Part shown: positions 57,458 through 64,000 of the stretch, one piece after another
Numbering within the stretch: the stretch's first letter is position 1
Layout: the number at the start of each line of letters is the position of its first letter
Origin: a virus
Length of the DNA stretch: 64,000 nt
IMG/VR virus record: IMGVR_UViG_3300037804_000222
Location: 26,772-90,771 of that record
Reading direction: 5' to 3' (one strand)
The notes under the pieces: generated by a model
What the model saw: the letters and a program-made list of their open reading frames with translations, nothing else
The model's database searches: none
Told to the model about the DNA's origin: nothing
Program-made: the position numbers and the translations under genes

Positions 57458-57840
57458 GTAAGCTTTTAGATATATTAGGTGGAGGAGTTATTAAGCAAGT
57501 CGGTGACGTGCTTGATAATTTAACTACATCTAAAGAAGAAAAGCTAGCTGCACAGCAAAAGATTAAAGAAGTGCTTGTGCAGGCAGAAGCTAACGCTCAA
57601 GAGCAGGTTACACGACGCTGGGAAGCTGATATGAAATCTGATAATTGGCTTAGTAAAAATATTCGTCCACTGATATGTATATTTTTAACAGCAATGTTTG
57701 TTGTTATTTCAATTTTTGATGGGAATGCAGGAGGGTTTACAATAGCCCCAGCATATGTGCCAATATACCAAACACTTTTAATTACAGTGTATGGGGCATA
57801 TTTTGCAGGTAGAAGTTTAGAAAAAATTAAAAAACGATGA
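57454..57840 (+). CDS. holin-like protein (3TM type), 128 aa
   Basis: Amphipathic, Lys-rich helix in the first half (KEEKLAAQQKIKEVLVQAEA, VTRRWEADMKSDNWLSKN), then two clear membrane segments (PLICIFLTAMFVVISIFDG, QTLLITVYGAYFAG) and a basic end. This order matches the 'holin of 3TMs' family, found as phage and gene-transfer-agent holins. It is coupled to the lysin (ATGA). Confidence 0.7.
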   Translation: MSKLLDILGGGVIKQVGDVLDNLTTSKEEKLAAQQKIKEVLVQAEANAQEQVTRRWEADMKSDNWLSKNIRPLICIFLTAMFVVISIFDGNAGGFTIAPAYVPIYQTLLITVYGAYFAGRSLEKIKKR

Positions 57841-59000
57841 TACAGCAATTGGACCGAGAAGGAAATCTTATAGATGAATTCTCTAATGCGAATGAAGCCG
57901 CAATAGCTTTAGGTATTGATGATAGCAATATTAGAAAAGTACTTAAAGGAAGTAGGAGTTATGCGGGAGGCTATCAGTGGATAGATAATAATTCTAATAC
58001 AACTGTAACAGATGATGTAGGAGAAACAATAATTCCTAACATACCCGAACTCGATTTACATCTTAAAGAGAGAGGGATAGATAAAAAAGATGTGCAGTCA
58101 GTAAAGCACTGGCAATCAGGCTCGGGAGAATATAGGTTTTCTATTGTAACAAAAGAAGATAAAAAAGATCTTACTGGGTTTAAAGAGAAGTTCTTTGAAG
58201 AAATGAAGCAGTATATTCCGCAGGTTGTAGATCCAGTCTATAGCTTTAAGAAGGGGTCTCCTGTAGCTTACGAAATATCTTTACCTGATTTTCATTATGG
58301 TAAGATAGGCGGTATGTCTCAAAAACAAGCTAATGCCGATTTCTTAAATACTATTAAGGAATTACATAGAAAGGCAGAAGGCTTGAATATAGAAAAATTC
58401 ATCTTGCCGATTGGTAATGATGGATTGAATTCTGAGGGATATAGTAGAGCCACTACTAAAGGCACTCCGCAGCACGATGCTGAAGAGTGGCAAGAAACCT
58501 TTAGAGGTTATTGGAAGTTGTTAGTTATTGCGATTGATTACTTATCAGCATTTGCACCAGTAGATGTTATTGTGATTCAAGGTAACCACGACTTCGAACG
58601 TATGTTTTATATAGGAGAAGTAATAGAGTCTTGGTATAAAGACTACGATCCAGTGACAGTAGATAATAGTTATGACTCAAGAAAGTATTACAGATACGGA
58701 AAGAATATGCTTATGTTTACGCATGGGGATAAGGAGAAGCCAGCAAATATGCCTCTTCTTATGGCGACAGAACAGCCGCTCATGTTTGCACAATGCCCTT
58801 ATAGAGAGGTTCATTGTGGGCACCAGCATAGAGAAATCGTTAACACCTATCAAGGAGTTAAAGTAAGATTTCTACCTAGCATTTGTACTAACGATGCTTG
58901 GCATAAAACAATGGGGTACAATGCCCCGAGAGAGGCTCAAGCTTATATATGGAATAAAGAAAAAGGATGCGAAGGATATTTACAAGTAAATTTAAATTAG
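57837..59000 (+). CDS. NUMOD1-metallophosphoesterase fusion, 387 aa
   Basis: Residues ~1-50 (IQQLDREGNLIDEFSNANEAAIALGIDDSNI, read in pieces; RKVLKGSRSYAGGYQW) are a NUMOD1 helix-turn-helix as found in homing endonucleases. The rest is a calcineurin-type phosphoesterase: PDFHYGKIG, PIGNDG (193-195), GNHD (249-252), THGDKE and CGHQH (~327-331), the expected metal-ligand order. It may be a DNA- or nucleotide-processing phosphoesterase in which NUMOD1 gives DNA binding. It follows the holin and may be unrelated to lysis. Overlaps the holin by 4 bp. Confidence 0.7.
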   Translation: MIQQLDREGNLIDEFSNANEAAIALGIDDSNIRKVLKGSRSYAGGYQWIDNNSNTTVTDDVGETIIPNIPELDLHLKERGIDKKDVQSVKHWQSGSGEYRFSIVTKEDKKDLTGFKEKFFEEMKQYIPQVVDPVYSFKKGSPVAYEISLPDFHYGKIGGMSQKQANADFLNTIKELHRKAEGLNIEKFILPIGNDGLNSEGYSRATTKGTPQHDAEEWQETFRGYWKLLVIAIDYLSAFAPVDVIVIQGNHDFERMFYIGEVIESWYKDYDPVTVDNSYDSRKYYRYGKNMLMFTHGDKEKPANMPLLMATEQPLMFAQCPYREVHCGHQHREIVNTYQGVKVRFLPSICTNDAWHKTMGYNAPREAQAYIWNKEKGCEGYLQVNLN

Positions 59001-59001
59001 A

Positions 59002-59697
59002 ATGGCAACAATAAAAGAAATAGTATATGATATAAAAAACATTATCAGAGGTGGAATACAATCTGATGATGAGATTATATCAGATCGTCAAGTAGAGTTT
59101 CAGATTAACAGCTTGAGGGCTCAATTCATTCGTCAAGATGTAAATAAGCGTAGAAGTATATCTGATAACATTAAGCAAGTAATACATTGCTTAGAGGTTA
59201 AAACTGTTTCAGGAACTACTTGTGGGTTATCTGGTGATCTTACAATTGTACGCTCTAAAGAAAAAATCCCTAATGCTATTGAGACTTCGCACCAAGATTT
59301 AATTACTGCTATAGGGCCCACAGGAATACTCTCTACGAACTTTCATATGATTCCTTACAATAGAGCTCCTTGGGCAGGAAACAACCGTTATACGAAGCGC
59401 ATGACGTTTGCTTTCTTATTAGATAGTTTTGTATATATTCTTGGTCCTGGCGCCGAGATGTTAGAAAAAATTAAAGTAGAAGGTGTTTGGCAAAACCCTA
59501 AAGATATAGAGTCTTATATAAAAGATGATGGTACTCCTTCATACGATGCAGAAATAGAAGAATATCCACTCTCTACATCTATGTTAGATTTGATTAAGCA
59601 AAGTATGTTAGCTACAAATATGCAACCATTTGTTCAAATGCCCACAGATAACTCTAATAACGCAAAATCAGATCTACAACCTAATCAACAGAAATAA
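59002..59697 (+). CDS. structural protein with crAss-like ring/connector signature, 231 aa
   Basis: The opening helix (SDRQVEFQINSLRAQFIRQDVNKRR) and 'VIHCLEV' strand match the pattern I remember for crAss-like 'ring' or connector proteins ('...in..Ra.lir.d.nk.r.i.d...q.l.cl.l'). Tail below the portal is the likely location. C-terminus is low-complexity. It ends with the next gene's ATG overlapping the stop (TAATG). Confidence 0.6.
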   Translation: MATIKEIVYDIKNIIRGGIQSDDEIISDRQVEFQINSLRAQFIRQDVNKRRSISDNIKQVIHCLEVKTVSGTTCGLSGDLTIVRSKEKIPNAIETSHQDLITAIGPTGILSTNFHMIPYNRAPWAGNNRYTKRMTFAFLLDSFVYILGPGAEMLEKIKVEGVWQNPKDIESYIKDDGTPSYDAEIEEYPLSTSMLDLIKQSMLATNMQPFVQMPTDNSNNAKSDLQPNQQK

Positions 59698-60161
59698 TGT
59701 TTGAGAATGCAAAGCGTGGAGAAGGAGTTTATAAAAAAGATCATGCCTCTGATGAGGCGTATAAATATTATAAAAAGAATACAATAGAAGAATTACAAGT
59801 AGATAAAAAAACTTATAGAAAAATATGCGACGAATTTAATAAATTATTTATAGACGAGATTCTAATAAGTTCAGAAGAAATGAGGTTACCTTATAGATTA
59901 GGAACTATTAGAGTTAAGAAGTCTAAGATGAAATACGATGATAAGAATAAATTGAAGATTGATTGGGCTGCAAGTAAAAAGCTAGGGAAAAGGATTTATC
60001 ATCTAAACGATCATACTGGTGGATACAAGTATAGATTCTATTGGACTAAAGGGATAGTTAAAAATATAACAGCTTATTCATTTATTCCTACTAGAACTAA
60101 TACAAGAAGATTAGCTAGTATATTAAAAGATAAAGAACGTGAACTAGATTACTTTATGTAG
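59697..60161 (+). CDS. hypothetical structural-region protein, 154 aa
   Basis: Basic, Lys-rich; contains LPYRLGTIRVKKSKMKYDDKN, a stretch similar in form to the IHF-like protein's LGMFTVKKNRFKYYKNG at 22974-23183 (shared 'LGxxxVKKxxxKY'). No membrane segment. The short shared motif might be coincidence or a common nucleic-acid-contact strand. Confidence 0.55.
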   Translation: MFENAKRGEGVYKKDHASDEAYKYYKKNTIEELQVDKKTYRKICDEFNKLFIDEILISSEEMRLPYRLGTIRVKKSKMKYDDKNKLKIDWAASKKLGKRIYHLNDHTGGYKYRFYWTKGIVKNITAYSFIPTRTNTRRLASILKDKERELDYFM

Positions 60162-62747
60162 ATGGCAATAAAAGATAAGATAATATCATTTTGGAAGCAA
60201 GTTAAGCTTAAGTCCTCCGATATGTTTACTCTGTTTAGAGTGGGTATCGGAGTCAAAGTTCCTACGCATAAACTTCACGTAAAGGATACAACAGATCCTT
60301 TAAAAGTTGAGGGGCTTCAAAATGATACCACTGACCCTGACAAGTATCTTACAATAGACTCTAATAATATAGTTAAATACAGAACAGGGACAGAGGTGGC
60401 ATCTGATATAGGGGTTGTCTCTTCTTTTATTTTAGAGGACGGCGATGGTACAGAAGTTACTGTCACCAATGGTTCGGAAATTAAGTTTGTAGAAACTGCA
60501 GGAATCGATATAGATTGGACAGATGTCTCTGATGGTTCTGACTCTGATCCTTATGATTTAACATTTACAGTTAATCCTGCGCAAACAACAATAACATCTT
60601 TATTTGCTACAGATATAAAGATAGGTGAAGACGACGAAACTAAGGTAGATTTCGAAACTGCAAACGAAATTCATTTTGACTGCAATAATGCAGAGGTAAT
60701 GAGTATTGCAGAAAATCAAATAGATATTACTGCTCAAGCAATTAATGTAACATCTAGCGGTTTAGGAGATCCTTCACTTACTTTAAAAACTACCGCTAAC
60801 GCAGATCATGGAAGTGCCTCTATAATCTTCGATAAAGATAGGGGCGCTGCTGCCGCAGACGGGCAAGTTATTGGTGTTATTCTGTTTAGGGCAGAAGATG
60901 ATGCTGAAAACCAGGAAAGTTATGCAAGAATTTTAGGACAGATTTCAGATGCATCACACGGATCAGAGGGAGGACAATTAGAACTTGAGATAGCCTCGCA
61001 TGATGGAGAACTTGTGTGCGGATTAAAACTAGTGGACGGAGACGCCGAAGACGAAGTAGATGTTACTATAGCAAATACTACAACATCTTTAACAACTATA
61101 GCGGGAGATGTACAAGTTAATGGTAATGATATTAAAGATGACGATGGTGTATCTTGCATTACATTTGATTCGTCAGGAAATACTACAGTAGCCAATACGT
61201 TAAATGCTACTTTAACAGGTAACGTTACTGGTAACGTATCAGGAAGTTCTGGAAGTGCTACGGGAAATGCCGCAACTGCTACAGCTTTAGAAACTGGGCG
61301 AACTATAAATGGAGTTAGTTTTGATGGTACTGGAAATATAACAGTAACCGCTGCAGGTACTACTTTATCAGATACAGTTCCTGTATCTAAAGGTGGTACA
61401 GGAGTAACTTCTATAGCAGCAGACACTATAATCACAGGAAATGGAACAGGCGCTCTTACATCTGAGGCTTATTTAACTTATAACACTTCAGATGAAGAAA
61501 TGATAATTGGTAATCCTGATACTGGAGATGCTAAAATATCTAGAAGGGCAAATTCTGGAACAGATGCCGCAGGAGGTAAGTTAATTATATCAGCAGGAGC
61601 TGCTACAGGTGATGCGGCGGGGGGTTCAATAGAGTTTCATTCAAGTGTTGCAGGATCTTCTGGGTCCTCAGTACAGTCTACAGCGGAAGTTGCTACTATA
61701 TCTAAAGAGGGAAATTTATCTATAGACGGAGATCTTACTGTAAAAGGCAACGATATAAAAGATGATGACGGAACAACTTGTATAACATTTGACAGTTCAG
61801 GTAATACCACAATAGCTGGTACTACTTCAGGAACTTTCTCAGGTAACTTATCAGGTAATGCTTCAGGATTATCAGCAACACTTGCTGTAGGCAGTGGTGG
61901 TACTGGTGCTACAACTTTATCTTCTAATGCAGTGCTGACAGGTAATGGTACGTCTGCTATACAAGCTGAATCATCATTGTCTTACTCTTCTGAAACTTTG
62001 ACTATAGGGGATAATGACAATGGTACTACCTCAATACTCAGACGGGATAATAGTAGTGGTGGAGGAGGAGGAATAACTATAAAAGCAGGTTCAGCAACTG
62101 GAACTGATGTGTCTGGAGGGCACTTAGCTCTTTATGGTGGTGGAGGTACAGGTACGGGTGTTAGCGGTCTGATAAGGTTTTATGGTCATGGAGCAGGTAG
62201 TTCAGGTTCTTCAGCAGGTACGTTTGGAGAGATAGCCCAACTTGACGGTACAGGTAATTTACAGATAGACGGAACGCTTATCGGTAAGGTATACCAAACC
62301 TACCCCATGAACTTCTATGACGATATAGGTACTACTCTGCACTACTTATCCTGGCAAGATCAGTATGAGTACTCATCAAATTCTTACACTGATATAGATA
62401 TTAGAATGATGGCGCCCGCAAATGGTAGAGTAGTATCCGTTTCTATGAGAATGAATGCTGTTACAAACGCAGCTACAAGAACTGTTACAGTATACTCAAC
62501 TGCCCCTGATTATGGGGCCGCAACAATATCGGAAGAATCTGAAGCTATAGCAATAGACGCAACAGATGATTACCATGCTTTTAACTTTGTATTCTCTAAC
62601 GCCGAACATTTTGATGCTGGAGATTTAATAAATATAGGTGTTCAAGATGATACTGATATGGGTTCAGCTCAAAATTGTTATGTCACTGTCCTAATAGAAT
62701 GGGATTACAATAACTTAATTTCAGCTAGCTCTGATGAATTACCTTAG
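60162..62747 (+). CDS. tail-fibre protein with internal duplication, 861 aa
   Basis: Beta-rich phage fibre. The N-terminus has RVGIGVKVPTHKLHVKDTTD. Two roughly 200-residue units repeat: NGNDIKDDDGVSCITFDSSG and KGNDIKDDDGTTCITFDSSG, each followed by a run of GN/SG turns (TGNVTGNVSG, SGNLSGNASG) and GGTG(V/A)T...ITGNGT segments typical of trimeric phage fibres. The C-terminal ~150 residues are a distinct beta domain, probably receptor binding. Confidence 0.75.
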   Translation: MAIKDKIISFWKQVKLKSSDMFTLFRVGIGVKVPTHKLHVKDTTDPLKVEGLQNDTTDPDKYLTIDSNNIVKYRTGTEVASDIGVVSSFILEDGDGTEVTVTNGSEIKFVETAGIDIDWTDVSDGSDSDPYDLTFTVNPAQTTITSLFATDIKIGEDDETKVDFETANEIHFDCNNAEVMSIAENQIDITAQAINVTSSGLGDPSLTLKTTANADHGSASIIFDKDRGAAAADGQVIGVILFRAEDDAENQESYARILGQISDASHGSEGGQLELEIASHDGELVCGLKLVDGDAEDEVDVTIANTTTSLTTIAGDVQVNGNDIKDDDGVSCITFDSSGNTTVANTLNATLTGNVTGNVSGSSGSATGNAATATALETGRTINGVSFDGTGNITVTAAGTTLSDTVPVSKGGTGVTSIAADTIITGNGTGALTSEAYLTYNTSDEEMIIGNPDTGDAKISRRANSGTDAAGGKLIISAGAATGDAAGGSIEFHSSVAGSSGSSVQSTAEVATISKEGNLSIDGDLTVKGNDIKDDDGTTCITFDSSGNTTIAGTTSGTFSGNLSGNASGLSATLAVGSGGTGATTLSSNAVLTGNGTSAIQAESSLSYSSETLTIGDNDNGTTSILRRDNSSGGGGGITIKAGSATGTDVSGGHLALYGGGGTGTGVSGLIRFYGHGAGSSGSSAGTFGEIAQLDGTGNLQIDGTLIGKVYQTYPMNFYDDIGTTLHYLSWQDQYEYSSNSYTDIDIRMMAPANGRVVSVSMRMNAVTNAATRTVTVYSTAPDYGAATISEESEAIAIDATDDYHAFNFVFSNAEHFDAGDLINIGVQDDTDMGSAQNCYVTVLIEWDYNNLISASSDELP

Positions 62748-62766
62748 ATAATAAAAATAGAATAAT

Positions 62767-63654
62767 ATGGCATTAAATGGAAAATATATATCACTAAATT
62801 CAATAATGGAGCAAGTATATGCTGATAATGGTTATCAGTTTGAACTTCCATGGGTTGATATAATGATGTGGACAGAGGAAGCTCTTAACTTGATAGGACA
62901 TCCTAGACAATATATAAGAAAAGTAACGGGGCATAAAGATAATCCTGATTTAGATATAACAAATTACAGAGCACATTTACCTTGTGACTTTCATCAGTTA
63001 GAGCAAGTAGCCGTAAATGGTATGCCTGCAGAGTATTCTGGAAACACCTTTCATCATTTACTTGATGGAGGATGTTGTGGTATAGAAGGATTTACAAATT
63101 TAGCTGCACATATTCAAGAGCAAAACTGGGGGGAGTTAGTAAAAGTTACAAACGAAGATGGAACTTCTAATTATGAACAAAGAGATGATTCCCTTTCAAA
63201 TACTGAAGGGGGTATAATGTCTTTTGATATGACAGCAGAAGTAGATTCTAGTTTTAATCCTATTACATTTGATTTAAACAATAATAATATCACACTATCT
63301 GTAAAGGAGGGTAAGGTATGTATGGCATACTTAGCTATTCCTACAGATGAAGAAGGTTTACCTCTTATCCCTGAAGACACAAGCTACCAACTAGCTGTAA
63401 AGAAGTATCTTACAATGAAGGTAGATTATATAGCTTGGAGAAGAGGAACTTTACCTCAAGCAGTATTTGAACATTCTCAACAAGAGTGGGCGTGGTATGT
63501 AGGGCAAGCAGGTAATAAAGCTAAGATGCCTAATCTCGATCAGATTGAAGCTATTAAGAATCAAACTATGAGATTGCTTCCTAATATAAATGCACACGAG
63601 ACATTTTTTAAAACATTAGGTTCTCCTGAAATAAGAAAAAACTTTAATAGATAA
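62767..63654 (+). CDS. structural protein, 295 aa
   Basis: Mixed alpha/beta with a recognisable opening (SLNSIMEQVYADNGYQFELPW... DIMMWTEEALNLIGHP) similar to crAss-like tail/connector proteins, and a Cys pair (GGCCG). The C-terminus is helical, ending in KNFNR. It overlaps the last gene's ATG by one base. A tail-tube or hub component is the likely location; evidence is context and resemblance. Confidence 0.55.
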   Translation: MALNGKYISLNSIMEQVYADNGYQFELPWVDIMMWTEEALNLIGHPRQYIRKVTGHKDNPDLDITNYRAHLPCDFHQLEQVAVNGMPAEYSGNTFHHLLDGGCCGIEGFTNLAAHIQEQNWGELVKVTNEDGTSNYEQRDDSLSNTEGGIMSFDMTAEVDSSFNPITFDLNNNNITLSVKEGKVCMAYLAIPTDEEGLPLIPEDTSYQLAVKKYLTMKVDYIAWRRGTLPQAVFEHSQQEWAWYVGQAGNKAKMPNLDQIEAIKNQTMRLLPNINAHETFFKTLGSPEIRKNFNR

Positions 63655-64000
63655 TGAGAGATCAGAATATAAATACATTTGAAAAAGGCATGATGAAAGA
63701 TGGAGGGCATTCTTTACCTCAGAATGGTTTCTATTCTCACGCTGAAAATATTAGAATACTAGTAGATGAATCTGTCGGAGAGTCTGGTGTTGTTGTTAGT
63801 GTAAAGGGAAATAAAAAATCTTTAGATTTCTCTGAGATTTTTCTAAATAATTCTTCGCAAGCTATACCAGATCTCTATTTTGAGTGGGTTGAAACAGGAT
63901 CATTAACTATTGATCTTTTAGATGAGTTTACAGTTCCAGGTACAGCATTACCAAAACGAGTATGGCCTAACGGGACATATCTTTATGCGTGGGATACTAT
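63654..64000 (+). CDS. structural protein, partial (5' end only)
   Basis: ATG at 63654 and no stop before the right edge. The start (MRDQNINTFEKGMMKDGGHS, then LPQNGFYSHAENIRI) follows the 'F.gGmn.D.s...l..g.Y..a.NiRi' opening of phage tail/stabilisation proteins from crAss-like and related phages. The gene continues beyond the window. Confidence 0.65.
   Translation, partial: MRDQNINTFEKGMMKDGGHSLPQNGFYSHAENIRILVDESVGESGVVVSVKGNKKSLDFSEIFLNNSSQAIPDLYFEWVETGSLTIDLLDEFTVPGTALPKRVWPNGTYLYAWDT

Noticed and set aside
60920-61435. A 171-residue Val/Pro-rich frame on the minus strand
   Set aside because: It is the antisense of the repetitive tail-fibre gene (Thr/Gly-rich repeats read backwards) and opposite to the operon.

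Overview
The window is a piece of a tailed-bacteriophage genome whose host is most likely a marine or aquatic member of the Bacteroidota (Flavobacteriia-like). The sequence evidence for the host is threefold. Promoters have the Bacteroidota form TTG-N19/20-TAnnTTTG. Shine-Dalgarno sequences are largely absent, with A-rich gene starts. Several virion or lysis genes carry protein motifs typical of Bacteroidota secreted proteins (GCTDPxAxNYN...DDGSC repeats, a DxYGDGWNG motif, a type IX-secretion-like C-terminus). Gene order (rIIA-like, primase, Sak4/SSB, DnaB and a family A polymerase on one strand; TerL, a roughly 800-aa portal, scaffold and a 479-aa capsid protein on the other) and the style of the late proteins resemble crAss-like and Cellulophaga-type podoviruses. 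That placement is inference.

Layout. From 1 to about 20.8 kb nearly everything is on the minus strand. This is the replication and recombination block: rIIA-like ATPase, PD-(D/E)XK nuclease, RusA resolvase, DnaG-type primase, SSB-like protein, Sak4-like ATPase, DnaB-type helicase, a DUF932 protein and many small genes (1-11.3 kb), then a UvsW-like helicase, DNA polymerase A and small genes (13.8-20.8 kb). A divergent control region lies at 20.8-21.2 kb. It has a strong rightward promoter followed about 50 bp later by an intrinsic terminator. From 21.2 kb to the right edge everything is on the plus strand: a short early-type cassette (MazG-like protein, second PD-(D/E)XK protein, IHF/HU-like protein, zinc ribbon, GroES-like co-chaperonin), packaging and head genes (TerL, portal, scaffold, capsid, connector-like genes, 24.3-36.2 kb), then a long block of large adhesive or host-interaction proteins (36.2-54.2 kb). 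After these come an exported-protein and lysis cassette (54.2-59.0 kb), and more structural and tail-fibre genes (59.0-64 kb; the last gene runs off the edge).

The most unusual content is in two places. First, the minus-strand intergenic DNA between 11.3 and 20.3 kb contains arrays of short perfect hairpins, each with a different sequence. Interleaved with them are three tRNA-like elements that are not normal tRNA genes: two have a good acceptor stem, D-arm and T-arm, but the halves are separated so that the elements are 161 and 137 nt long, and one is an acceptor/T-arm minihelix. I cannot assign this to a known RNA class. Second, the late block encodes two neighbouring metzincin-like proteins (one with an intact HExxHxxGxxH, one with the catalytic Glu replaced by Ser), a 1450-residue cysteine-rich protein, GCTD repeats in four proteins, and three exported proteins next to the endolysin and holin. 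These look like machinery for attaching to, or remodelling, the envelope of a Bacteroidota host.

All calls come from reading the sequence; no database search was possible. Where a start codon was ambiguous I preferred ATG over an upstream TTG or GTG, and say so.
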